From Aedes albopictus (lineage: Eukaryota; Arthropoda; Insecta; Diptera; Culicidae): DNA of 64,000 nucleotides. Below, piece after piece: positions 20,747 through 30,411 of this stretch (within the stretch, counting starts at the first letter, position 1; each line of letters starts with the position of its first letter). The stretch is taken from positions 288,296,089 through 288,360,088 of the forward strand of contig NC_085138.1 in NCBI RefSeq assembly GCF_035046485.1, read 5' to 3'. Under the pieces are notes generated by a model. That model saw nothing but the letters and a program-made list of their open reading frames with translations. It was not told the origin of the DNA and did not search any database. A program made the position numbers and the translations under genes.

Positions 20747-23700
20747 CTCCTCCTCAACTTCAGCCGACTTCACTCCGATAGCCGCCCGAAGTTCTGCAAG
20801 TTTTACCGCTGCAAGCGGCTTTGTCAGCATGTCCGCTTCCATACGTTCCGTCGGGCAGTACTTGATGGACACAACGCCGTTTGCCACGAGATCCTTCACA
20901 AAACAATATTTAGTGTCAATATGCTTTGACTTGCGCGATGTCCGGTCCGTAGCAGTTAGAGCAATGCAGCTCTGGTTATCCTCGTGAACTGCAACAGGAT
21001 ACGCCAAGACTATGCCCAAGTCGTGCATCAGCTTCCGCAACCACTGTAGTTCCTGTAGACAGTCGGCCAAAGCGATATACTCGGCCTCTGTACTGGACAG
21101 CGCAACGCTTGTCTGCTTTCGGCAACACCACTCGATGAGTCCACCGCCTAGCTTGAACAAGAAGCCGGTGTTGGACTTGCGATCCGTTACCTCGCCCGCC
21201 CAGTCAGCGTCAACGAAACATTCCAGCTTCAGCCTTCCATCAGCTCCTAGGTGCAATTCGTGGTTGATCGTCCCCTTCAAATATCGAAGCACCTTTTTGG
21301 CCTCGATCCAATCGGCCTTCGTTGGCTTCGATACACGCCGCCCCAGAACAGATATAGCGATCGAGATGTCCGGACGACTGTTTATGGCAATATACAACAA
21401 CGCACCAATTAGGCTTTGGTATTGTTCCTTCTCCACAAGCTCCTCATTCTCCTCCTGCGGTTGTTGCAAATAGCCACTTCCCATTGGTACTCGAGAGGTG
21501 TTGGCCTTCTCCATACCAAACCGTGCGAGGACCTTCGAGATGTACGGTTTTTGGTTGATTACAAACGCGTCAGCTTGCTTTCGGACCTGTATTCCTAGGA
21601 AACACGAGAGATCTCCCAATTCGCTGATCTTGAAGTTCTGCTCCAACACCTTCACCAACGCTTGATATTCATGCTCGGAGTTGCAAACGATTATTAGATC
21701 GTCCACATACAGTAGCACGTACATGTAGCGACCGCCAGACTGCTTCGTGTAGAGACATGGATCCGCCTTCGACTGTTGGAATCCGACTTCCTTCAAAACA
21801 GCATCGATCTTCCGGTTCCACACGCGGGCAGCCTGTTTCAGGCCATACAGGCTACGTTTTAGACGGCATACTGCATTCGGTTCCTTGCTCACGAACCCAG
21901 GAGGCTGCTTGATGAATATCTCCTCCTGCAACTCGCCATAGAGGAATGCCGTTTTAATGTCAACGTGCCTTGTCAACATTTTTCTGGTGCTGGCCACGGT
22001 GAGAACGGTGCGAAAGGTGGTTTGCCTAACTACCGGCGCAAAAACTTGATCGTACTCGCTCCCAAACTTTTGGCGAAACCCTTGGGCAACGAGCCTGGCT
22101 TTGAAACGAACGACGTCTCCGTTGGCACTCTCCTTGCGCTTGTACACCCATCGTGACCCAATAGCTTTACGACCCGCTGGTAACTGGACAACGTCCCAGG
22201 TATCGTTTTCCATTAATGAAGCCATTTCTTCTGCCATAGCCGCTTTCCACTTGTCACTCTCCGGGCTAGCCAATGCCTCCGCGTAGCTCTTCGGTTCGCA
22301 CGCCACTGTTGCAGCCAAACCAATCGTTTCTCGGAATCTCTCCGGTGGCTGTCCGATATTCGACCTGGCAGACCTTCTCAACTCGACCGGATCTAGCTCC
22401 TCCTGAACCGGTTCGTTTTCCAAACCGAGAAGACGTCCTTCACCATCATCCGAACTGCTATCGCATCCGAAAAATTCTTCCTCCGAGTCAATGCTGCGAT
22501 TCTTCGTGTTATCCGCCGCCAGATCCACCGGAACCGTATTCTCCAGCCGCACGAACATTTCTGCATCCGCATCCCGTTTGACTTCCTCTGGATCTGTACT
22601 GATGGCTTCAGTTGGCGTAACTCCATCAAACTCCACAAATCGTACATCTCGACTCACGACAATCCTTCCAGTACGCGCATCCAACAGCCGGTAAGCCTTG
22701 TTCTCGGAAGAGTAGCCGACGAAGGTGAGTTTTTCTGCTTTAACTTCGAATTTTTTACGCTTCTGAGGGGGAATCCACGCATAAGCAGTACACCCGAATA
22801 TCTTCATGCCCTTCAGGTCCGGTTTTCTGCCGAACCAGTGCTCGAAAGGAGTTTTACCAACAGCTGTAGACGGCAACCTATTCTGGATGTAAGCGGCCGT
22901 ATTCACCGCTTCTGCCCAAAAGCGTTTGGGTAACCCTGCATCCAGTAACATACACAGACCCATTTCGTTGAGCGTCCTGTTTTTTCGCTCCGCCACCCCA
23001 TTCTGTTGGGGAGCGTAGCCGGCCGTATATTCAGGCTTTATTCCCTCCTCAGCATAAAATTTACGAATACTTTTACTGGTGTACTCACCTCCTCTATCCG
23101 AGCGTATAACCTTCGGCTTCTTACCAAGCTGGTTCTGGGTGAATCGGACGTAATCTCGGATCCTGGCTTCTACCTCCGATTTTTCCTTGAGAAAATACAC
23201 CATAGTGTACCTGCTATGGTCGTCGATCATGGTCATATAGTACCTACAGCCGCCCGGAGTCTCAGTCATCGGACCGCAGACGTCGCTGTGGACTATATCG
23301 AGCACTTCCTTTGACGTTTTCTCAGCAACCTGCGGGAACGAAGGCCTGGCCATCTTGGCCTTGATGCAACACTCACAGGTCGTCTTGATACCGCACTCAC
23401 TAACACACATTCCGGATACCAAGCCTTTGCGCACTGCCTCTTTGATTGCCTCCGGATTTCGGTGGCCGAGCCGACGGTGCCACGTATGTTGGCATTCTTC
23501 GTTATGTCCTTTATCACTCACTAACATCGAACGCTCTCCGGCCAGATTCAACCGATACAGGCCACCAATTTTGTCGGCAGTCGCGACGATTTTCTGTCCG
23601 TACAATAGTTGGCACTTTTCACCGTCGAATTCAGCACGCACACCTTTGTTCGAAAGTTTTGCTACCGACACGAGATTGCTTTCGAGCTCCGGAGCAAAAA

Positions 23701-24691
23701 TCACTTCCGTCAACGTTACCGAAACGTTTTCTCCGCGATCGTTCACACACTGTATGGTACAGTCTCCGATGCCCTCTGTGCGGAGCATTTTTCCATCCGC
23801 CGCCGAAATAGTCGGACGCGCACTCTTATCCAACCGAACGAACAAACTTTTGTCGTTAGCGAGGTGCGACGTCGCACCGGAGTCAATTAACCACGCACCC
23901 GCGCCGAAATCACCCGATCGCACCATAAACGTAAACGACTCTTGGTCGTCTTCGCGCACTGTTTTCGCTTTTTCTTTTGCCTTCTTCTTCTTATTTTTCT
24001 CGTCGCTGTTCTTCGCCGCAATGAATGCTTTGCAGTTGCGCTTGCGGTGACCCACTTTTCCGCAGAAGTAGCACGAAACATCCACTGACTTTTGCTGCTG
24101 CTGGCTGGATCCAACTCTCAGCGCCTGTTCTCCCGTTTCGCTCTTCTGTTTGTCCGCCTCGTCTATCAGCTTCACTTTGACCATCTCGAGTGTAAGCTCG
24201 TTTTCATCCCGTGCCTCCAACGCCGTCGTGAGGGGATTGAACGCGTCCGGGAGGCCACGAAGAATTAATGCTACCTTCAGGCATTCGGTCATTTCGAACC
24301 CCGAGTTCTCCAGACGAGCGTACTGCTTTTCGATGCCGGCAAGATAATTCTCCATATTGTCACCCACCTTGAAGTTTTGGTTGGTGATTTGTTTGAGCAG
24401 AGTCACCTTCTGCCCCAGAGACGTTTTATTGTGGTGCTGCCGGAGTGCGTCCCACGTCTCTTGTGCCGTCGTTTTGTCGCGAATCAAACTGTACTGACTC
24501 TCGTCCACCAGCAGCTGAATGGTGGCGAGCGTCCTTTCGTCGCCTTCCCGCCATGCATCCGTGACCGGGTTTGGTGCAATTCCCGGATCGACGTATTTCC
24601 ACAGCTGCTCTCGCCGGAGCAGCGCAGTGACGGAGAAAGACCACGCGGGGTAATTCGAGTTATTCAGCTTGACAACTCTTGCCCACTCCAT
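20741..24691 (-). CDS. Ty1/copia gag-pol polyprotein, 1316 aa, intact
   Basis: This polyprotein makes virus-like particle protein and the enzymes for reverse transcription and integration. Domains in order: Gag (about 1-200); CCHC zinc knuckle C207-C210-H215-C220; aspartic protease DSG at 270-272; integrase zinc finger H405, H410, C439, C442; integrase core D470, D532, E568 (D and E separated by 35 residues); reverse transcriptase with YVDD at 995-998; RNase H with D1161, E1202 and D1238. The order protease-integrase-RT-RNase H identifies copia rather than gypsy. The frame has no stop or shift and is of ordinary length for single-frame copia elements. ATG at 24691 follows a 136-nt leader after the primer-binding site. 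The stop codon lies inside the 3' LTR (20741-20743). Confidence 0.97.
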   Translation of the reverse strand: MEWARVVKLNNSNYPAWSFSVTALLRREQLWKYVDPGIAPNPVTDAWREGDERTLATIQLLVDESQYSLIRDKTTAQETWDALRQHHNKTSLGQKVTLLKQITNQNFKVGDNMENYLAGIEKQYARLENSGFEMTECLKVALILRGLPDAFNPLTTALEARDENELTLEMVKVKLIDEADKQKSETGEQALRVGSSQQQQKSVDVSCYFCGKVGHRKRNCKAFIAAKNSDEKNKKKKAKEKAKTVREDDQESFTFMVRSGDFGAGAWLIDSGATSHLANDKSLFVRLDKSARPTISAADGKMLRTEGIGDCTIQCVNDRGENVSVTLTEVIFAPELESNLVSVAKLSNKGVRAEFDGEKCQLLYGQKIVATADKIGGLYRLNLAGERSMLVSDKGHNEECQHTWHRRLGHRNPEAIKEAVRKGLVSGMCVSECGIKTTCECCIKAKMARPSFPQVAEKTSKEVLDIVHSDVCGPMTETPGGCRYYMTMIDDHSRYTMVYFLKEKSEVEARIRDYVRFTQNQLGKKPKVIRSDRGGEYTSKSIRKFYAEEGIKPEYTAGYAPQQNGVAERKNRTLNEMGLCMLLDAGLPKRFWAEAVNTAAYIQNRLPSTAVGKTPFEHWFGRKPDLKGMKIFGCTAYAWIPPQKRKKFEVKAEKLTFVGYSSENKAYRLLDARTGRIVVSRDVRFVEFDGVTPTEAISTDPEEVKRDADAEMFVRLENTVPVDLAADNTKNRSIDSEEEFFGCDSSSDDGEGRLLGLENEPVQEELDPVELRRSARSNIGQPPERFRETIGLAATVACEPKSYAEALASPESDKWKAAMAEEMASLMENDTWDVVQLPAGRKAIGSRWVYKRKESANGDVVRFKARLVAQGFRQKFGSEYDQVFAPVVRQTTFRTVLTVASTRKMLTRHVDIKTAFLYGELQEEIFIKQPPGFVSKEPNAVCRLKRSLYGLKQAARVWNRKIDAVLKEVGFQQSKADPCLYTKQSGGRYMYVLLYVDDLIIVCNSEHEYQALVKVLEQNFKISELGDLSCFLGIQVRKQADAFVINQKPYISKVLARFGMEKANTSRVPMGSGYLQQPQEENEELVEKEQYQSLIGALLYIAINSRPDISIAISVLGRRVSKPTKADWIEAKKVLRYLKGTINHELHLGADGRLKLECFVDADWAGEVTDRKSNTGFLFKLGGGLIEWCCRKQTSVALSSTEAEYIALADCLQELQWLRKLMHDLGIVLAYPVAVHEDNQSCIALTATDRTSRKSKHIDTKYCFVKDLVANGVVSIKYCPTERMEADMLTKPLAAVKLAELRAAIGVKSAEVEEEC
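20747..20757 (-). promoter_or_regulatory. Polypurine tract of the copia element
   Basis: Read on the - strand, TTGAGGAGGAG lies directly before the 3' LTR. This is the expected position and composition of the plus-strand DNA primer. It also encodes the last Glu residues of the gag-pol frame. Confidence 0.85.
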
Positions 24692-24827
24692 TCCGCGAAA
24701 GTTCTCGAAAAATCACCACCGGTTTTTCACTCCCGACTTTCGCGAAAAAAAATACTGCGCAACGTTAACTAAAAACGACCGTAACCGATTCCGTACACTT
24801 CCCGGAACTGATCCGTAATGAAACCGA

Positions 24828-24841
24828 CTGGGCACATAACC
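24828..24841 (-). promoter_or_regulatory. Copia primer-binding site (tRNA-iMet internal)
   Basis: Directly inside the 5' LTR the - strand reads GGTTATGTGCCCAG. Its complement, CTGGGCACATAACC, matches the anticodon-stem region of insect initiator tRNA-Met apart from one position, by memory of that tRNA. Copia elements are known to prime from an internal half-tRNA-iMet fragment, so this fits the family. Confidence 0.8.
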
Positions 24842-25029
24842 TGTCGGAGTGTCCACAGTGGAATTAGAGACTCGGATCGGGGAAGCAATAAAACACACGT
24901 GTGTACTGAACAAGAACTAACAAAGGAATGACTTTGATTTATTGAACGGAAGTAAACAAACGCAATTACATTAATGGTATCATGGTTTATCTATGTCGTT
25001 GAAGTTGTCGCCGCTCGAGGGGCTCAACA
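24842..25029 (-). repeat. 5' LTR of the copia element
   Basis: This is a 188-bp copy of 20559-20746. On the - strand it precedes the primer-binding site and should carry the promoter. No clear TATA box is visible. Flanked by the 5-bp duplication GCGGA. Confidence 0.95.
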
Positions 25030-25300
25030 GCGGAATCGCCATAAGCTGAATTAGAGGCGGGTTCGTCATTTGACATTGGCGGGAACGTCATGAGTCTGAA
25101 CTGGCGGGTTCGCTGTTTACGAAAAGGTGGCAGAATCGCCGTGAGTTGTAATAGTGGCGGATTCGCCATTGATTTGGATGTGGGAATAGGAGTTGATGTG
25201 GCGGGTTCGCCGTAAATCGAAAAGGAGATGGAATCGCCGTAAGATGAAAATAATGTTGGATCATCGTAATCGGAAAAGTGGCGGAATCGCCGTACGTCGT
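25030..25300 (+). repeat. Degenerate GGCGGATTCGCC repeats in the gypsy leader
   Basis: Words such as GCGGAATCGCC, GCGGGTTCGCC and GCGGATTCGCC recur about every 35-60 bp, separated by AT-rich linkers. The nearly self-complementary core could form small hairpins in the RNA leader. One of these words was the target of the copia insertion. Confidence 0.65.
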
Positions 25301-25649
25301 TTGTATGATAACTAATTGGTGATAAACATGATAGCTGCCGAGATTGAAGTATGTTGAAACTGGGCGGGTCCGTCGTAACTGGGAAAGGTTAATAATCGTA
25401 GTAATCCTTGTAGTAATCTGTAATAGAGCCGGTTCGCCTTGAGGTAAAATAATAATTTATGAGAATTACATTGGCGAGCGCACAGTAAATGAACAAAAAA
25501 AAAATAACATTTGCTCCTTATACTTTTTTTTTCATTGTTATAGAATATTTAAATTTCCCAACCGCAAAGATGAATGATGCTAGTTGCTTGGTAAGGTAAT
25601 GACTGAAATTATAATTGAGTCATTACCTCTTGTTGTCTTTCGGGCTAGT

Positions 25650-26248
25650 ATGGACTCAAGGATCAAACAACTCCAAACGAACGTTGAATCATCTCAACTG
25701 CCCATTGCGTGGGCAAAGTGGAAGCGAGATTTGGAAGCGTATTTTGACTCTGAAGGGGTTGACTCGCAATACGTCCGCAGATCAAAATTGCTTTACCTGG
25801 GAGGTTCAGACTTGCGTGACATATACGACAATTTGCCCGAAACTGACCATGTTTCTCATGTGCTAAGCGATCCTCCCTACTATGATGCAGCGATTGCAAA
25901 GCTTGACTCCCATTTCGAACCGTTTCGCCGTCGGACCTATGAACGGCATCAGTTCAGGCAGATAGCTCAAAAGCCGTCAAAAAGGTTCTCGGATTTCGTC
26001 CTTCGTCTTCGAACCCAAGTTAAACGTTGCGAGTATGATCAACCGGACGAAATGATACTATTGATCAAATCGTGGAGAAGTGTGTATCGGGAAAATTACG
26101 TCAAAAGATGCTTAAGAAAGATATGACTCTAGACGAAGTCGAGGCTGTTGGAACAAGCATGGAAGGGAGTGAGAAAAAGCTGAGGGAATTTGACAGTGCC
26201 AAGGTAGCAGAAGATTTGAACAGAGTTTCGCGAAAAATGAAGCAAAGT
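25650..26248 (+). pseudogene. Ty3/gypsy gag, frameshifted
   Basis: This is a structural Gag protein of the gypsy element. The frame from ATG 25650 encodes a helical capsid-like region (WAKWKRDLEAYFDSEG, later YERHQFRQIAQK and FVLRLRTQVKRCEYD). Near 26055 the reading moves to another frame (EKCVSGKLRQKMLKKD, then LDEVEAVGTSME) and stops at 26248. The pattern is typical of insect Ty3/gypsy Gag followed by nucleocapsid zinc knuckles. It is non-functional here. Confidence 0.75.
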
Positions 26249-27338
26249 TAACCGGATCGTGGAATAAGGAGCCACCAGACAGGGATCAAACACGAGATTA
26301 TACCAACGGGATATCGGCCAAATTAGCGAAAGCCCTTCGGTAACCGTTCGGAACCGGTATGTTTTGCTTGTGGTCGTCGTGGACATGTGATGGGAGCCGC
26401 GTGTTGCCCTGCAAAACAAGCTACATGTTTGAGTTGCAAGCGAGTTGGACATTTTGCGAGGCAATGTCGCAAACGTCCAAATAGAAATCCTCGACCAGAG
26501 CCTACGGCAAAACGAATTAGAGTGGTTCAAGAGACGGATTCCGAGAACAATAAGGAGAGCGACTTTATCTCCTACGCTATGGGGAACAACACATTCTCAT
26601 TCTCTGTGGGAGGCGTGGAAATACCAATGGTAATAGACTCAGGAGCTGCTGCGAACATAAATCAGTCAACGTGGACTGAAATGAAGCGAAAGGGAGTTAC
26701 GGTGCAGAACATGACAACGAAGATTGAACGGGTTTCGGCGGAGCCCATGGAAACGGTCGGCTGTTTTACGGCATCTATAACAGGAGGAGATTATGAAGCA
26801 GAGGTACAATTGTATGTTGCCAAGAAAGGTCCACAATGCCTTCTTGGTGATGAGACAGCCAAACTTCTCCATGTGTTGAAAGTCGGATTTGATGTCGGTT
26901 GCATTTCAGAAGACTCCACAATGGAATTTCCGAAAATGAAAGATGTACTTGTCGAGATACCAGTGGATCCGAACATTCAACCCGTTCGTCAGGCGTATCG
27001 ACGTGTCCCTTATGCACTGGAGAACAAAGTGGAGGAAAAATTGGAAATGTTGCTCGCGCAAGGAATTATCGAACGAGTTCAAGAGCCATCTCCTTGGGTT
27101 TCACCTATGGTTCCTGTACTCAAGGATTCCGGAGATGCTCGACTGTGTATCGACATGCGTCGGCGAACAAGGCGATCCTGAGGGAGGCCCACCCGCTGCC
27201 TTTAGTAGACGAACTGCTGGGATCCGTTGACGGAGCAACTGTTTTTTCCAAAATCGACATAAAGGAGGCATATCACCAATTGGAGATCTCCAAGGAGTCT
27301 CGACCAATCACGACGTTTATTACGAAGACGGGTCTGTA

Positions 27339-27457
27339 ACAGGTAGATGAACCTTTTGTCTGGTAAATGTTGACAGGGATTCGAGTTTTTGACTGTTATT
27401 TGAAGGCTGATTAAATGGAATAAAGGCCGTTTGTAACTTCTATTGTTTTATTATTGT
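27339..27457. mobile_element. 119-bp insert between TA dinucleotides in gypsy RT
   Basis: TA precedes (27337-27338) and follows (27458-27459) this AT-rich segment. Leaving out the segment, one TA and the hAT MITE restores a continuous RT reading across the site, which supports an insertion. Inverted ends are not convincing (ACAGG... against the complement of ...ATTGT). The family is unknown; it is a possible small mariner-type MITE. Confidence 0.5.
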
Positions 27458-27469
27458 TATAGATATAAG

Positions 27470-27889
27470 CAGTGAAGAGAATTGTCAGACAAAAGAGGCA
27501 CAAAACAAGCAACAAAGAAGGTGCGACGATTACTCTTTATCCCTACTGGTAACAGATAATGACATGATCTCGAATATTTTTGTTGCAGACAAAACGGAAG
27601 CTGAATTTGTTGCGTACTTTTCAACTCGTGAATAATCAATTATTGCTAACCCAAAGTCGAAACTGTTTGATGATAGAGATTCACTAGAGTTGCAGTGTTT
27701 ACCGACTCGAAGATACCGTTCGAAAATCGCAATGCAAGGCTTAAAAATCTCTAAACTCGTGGTGTACGATGTTGATCCCATTATTTTCAAGTTGGGACAA
27801 ACTTATGTCGCATGGGTTTGTTTGTCGCAACAAATACAGGTTGCGACATTGTCATTATTGTTGCGCGATGGTTGAATTTTGATTCACTG
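27470..27889. mobile_element. 420-bp hAT-type MITE (copy A)
   Basis: The ends are CAGTGAAGAGAATT and the complement of AATTTTGATTCACTG. An exact 8-bp target duplication GATATAAG flanks it (27462-27469 and 27890-27897). An 8-bp duplication with CAGTG...CACTG ends is the hAT signature. A second copy of identical length lies at 54362-54781. No transposase is encoded; the small frame 27530-27790 has no domain. Confidence 0.92.
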
Positions 27890-28375
27890 GATATAAGAGG
27901 TTGATGTTCGGCGTTTTGTGTGCTCCAGAAATCTTCCAGAAGACGATAGAAACAATTTTGGCCGGCTTGAACGGAATAATTATATACCTCGATGACATTG
28001 TGGTGTTTGGCGCAACGAAGACAGAGCATGACAGAAGGCTACGTGAGCTTCTTAAGCGACTAGAGCAATACGGAGTACTACTCAACACCCAAAAATGCAT
28101 AAACGGCGTAAATGAAATCGAGTTCCTAGGTCACGTTTTAAATGCGGAAGGAGTAAAACCAACTGAAACCCCGATCAAGACCATCAAATGTTTCCGAGAA
28201 CCTGATACTGTGTCCGAACTTAGGAGCTTCTTAGGTTTGGTTACTTGTGTTAGTCGTTTCGTACCCAACCTAGCCGGGAAAACAGGTCCTCTGCGTAAGC
28301 TACTGCGAACAGGATCCACATTCCGATGGAAACCAGTGCAAAGTGTGACATTTCGAGAGATCAAGGAAGCAGTAT

Positions 28376-29406
28376 GCAACATCGGGTATTTGGGGTTTTT
28401 TTAATTCATCGAACAAAGTTAGTAACCGACGCAAGTCCAGAGGGCTTGGGAGCCGTACTTCTACAGGAAAACGAAAATGGTGTAACCAGGATAATCGCTT
28501 TTGCTAGCAAGGCGTTAAGCGACCTGGAGCGTAAATACTTCCAGACAGAGAGGGAAGCTTTGGCGATCGTATGGGCAGTGGAGAAATTCAGCCTGTATTT
28601 GCTGGGAACACGATTTCAGCTCATAACTGATTGCAAGGCTTTGAAGTACCTTTTCAATCCTCGGTCACGCCTGTGCCCCCAAATCGAGCGATGGGTTTTG
28701 CGGCTCCAGGCGCATGGTTACGAGATTTGCTATGAACCCGGGTCGAGTAGTCTTGCCGACTCGCTATCGAGATTATCAGTGCGCTCCCCTAAAGCTTCCG
28801 ATACACAAACAGATTCCTATATACGACAGTTAGTTAATCACTCGATTAACGATGCTGTGATATTGAGCGATGTTGTACAAGCAATTAAGAATGATACAAA
28901 CCTACAGGAGCTTGTGCAAGCACTTGAAACGAACATATGGCCTGAAAGTGTGAAAGCATATAAGCAGTTCAAAGCAGAACTTCACATGACCGCAGGGATC
29001 ATTATGCGTGGAGATCGACTGATCATTCCGGAGCTGCTTAGATCTCAAATTATCGCATGTGCTCATGATGGACACCCTGGCATGACCGTCATGAAACGTC
29101 ATCTTCGCCAAAAAGTGTAGTGGTTGAAAATGGACAACCAAGTGGAAAAATACGTCAAAAACTGTAATCTCTGCACTATGGTGTCAACTTCTGGGCCTCC
29201 AGAGCCTATGGAAAGAACACGGGTGCCTACAAAAGCATGGTCGGAGGTTGCTATCGACATTCTGGGTCCACTTCCCAACGGATACAGTCTACTAGTTCTA
29301 GTTGACTGTTTTAGTCGGTTTGCAGAGGTCATAGTTATGAAGCAAACAACGGCAGAGTTGACAGTTAAGGCGCTTTCCGAGACTTTCAGTTGTTTCGGAA
29401 TTCTGG
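28376..29406 (+). pseudogene. Ty3/gypsy RNase H and integrase (first part)
   Basis: RNase H starts near 28425 with the catalytic-type Asp in LVTDASPEGLGAVL. It continues through FQTEREALAIVWAVEKF (Glu), ITDCKALKYLF (Asp) and GSSSLADSLSRL. The integrase zinc-binding region follows (HDGHPGMTVMKRH, then CNLC after an in-frame stop at 29118-29120). The first part of the catalytic core comes next (AIDILGPLP, with Asp). The frame is cut at 29407 by the Sola-like element and resumes at 34414. Confidence 0.85.
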
Positions 29407-29410
29407 ATGT

Positions 29411-30232
29411 GAGCGATTCCACGAACAAGTGGGAAATTTTTCCAGTTTTTATTTTTTGTATTTTTTGATTTGCATGGAAGCTTGCATACAAGTCTTTGGG
29501 GAACAAAAACGCCGTTTTGCATACTTGGTTCGCCATTTTTAATCTAGCCTTACTTATGAGAAGGGCCTATGAAAAATGCACATGATATCTTCAAAAAATT
29601 GTATCTCGAAAACGGTTTGTCCGATCGGTTTGGTGTCTTGGGCGAAGTTTTAGACAATTGTTGGTGCTATATGGAGAAAATATGCACGGTAAAAAAATAT
29701 GTTTGGTTTTTGTGATTTGAAATAAAATATAGTTTTTCCCTCAAAAGTGACATGTCAATATTTTTTTTATTATCCTTATGTTATAGCTGACTGAAAATGC
29801 TACCTAGTGCACAGTGGGTTGTTCTGGAGAAAAATAGGTTACAATGAAAAAAAAAATGTTTTAAAAAAATACGGTTTTCAAAAAAAGCTATTAAGTAAAG
29901 TCAAAAAAGTTTGTCGCCCTAATTTTATGAAAGTACATCAAATTTGCAAGAAAAAAGTACTTCGGTAACATTTTTTTAAGATGCACCGTTTAGAAGATAT
30001 TACTAATTCAATATTGATTTTTTTGATAACTTAATATGTTTTAGCCCTTTTCGAATGTACTCCGTGTTTCTCCAGTTTTAAAAGTATTTTTTTCGGAAAG
30101 ATTGGAAAATTTTGAGTTAAAATGACACTGACAGCTTAAAGATTTGAGTGAAATTCTCTGCCTTAAAAGTATTTTGAAAAACAAGTTACAAAATCCCACT
30201 ATCAGGAACAAAGATTTCTTCCAGTGGTTTTT
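29411..30232. repeat. Left long terminal inverted repeat of Sola-like copy 2
   Basis: About 822 bp are complementary to 33383-34194. There is no MITE in this arm, which gives the empty-site sequence for the insertion at 13528-13828. Confidence 0.85.
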
Positions 30233-30411
30233 GGTGTATTGTGTTGAAAATGTGCATTCAACTCTTGCATATCGCAAGCTCCTCAATTAGCAAGATTCAA
30301 AAGAGCGAATAAGGCTTATTTTTCAGGGGTGGTATTTGTGCGCAATAAAAAATAACATTATACTTTGTACATCAGTTTATTTTTATTCCTGTATTTTTAT
30401 CAAATTATTGT

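Larger units (their letters stand above)
20559..25029 (-). mobile_element. Intact Ty1/copia LTR retrotransposon (4471 bp)
   Basis: Two 188-bp LTRs that look identical (20559-20746 and 24842-25029) enclose one uninterrupted gag-pol frame read on the - strand. The target duplication is GCGGA (20554-20558 and 25030-25034). A primer-binding site and a polypurine tract are both present. Identical LTRs imply a recent insertion. It sits in the 5' leader of an older + strand Ty3/gypsy element, in opposite orientation. Nothing in the sequence argues against activity, although activity is not shown. Confidence 0.95.
26355..28404 (+). pseudogene. Ty3/gypsy nucleocapsid-protease-reverse transcriptase, interrupted
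   Basis: Two Cys/His knuckles come first (CFACGRRGH then CLSCKRVGHFARQC, 26358-26467). The protease DSG lies at about 26636-26644 (IDSGAAAN) and the RT N-terminal part (LAQGIIERVQEPSPWVSP) follows. A frameshift occurs near 27165. The next block (FSKIDIKEAYHQLEI) holds the first catalytic Asp. The frame is then cut at 27337 by a TA-flanked insert and a hAT MITE (27470-27889). It resumes at 27898 with the catalytic YLDD (about 27985-27996) and the thumb/connection region (FLGHVLNAEGV). A further shift comes near 28380. Not functional. Confidence 0.85.

Noticed and set aside
22273..24050. Long + strand frames (up to 231 codons) opposite the copia gag-pol
   Set aside because: They are antisense shadows of the intact - strand polyprotein and contain no recognisable motif.
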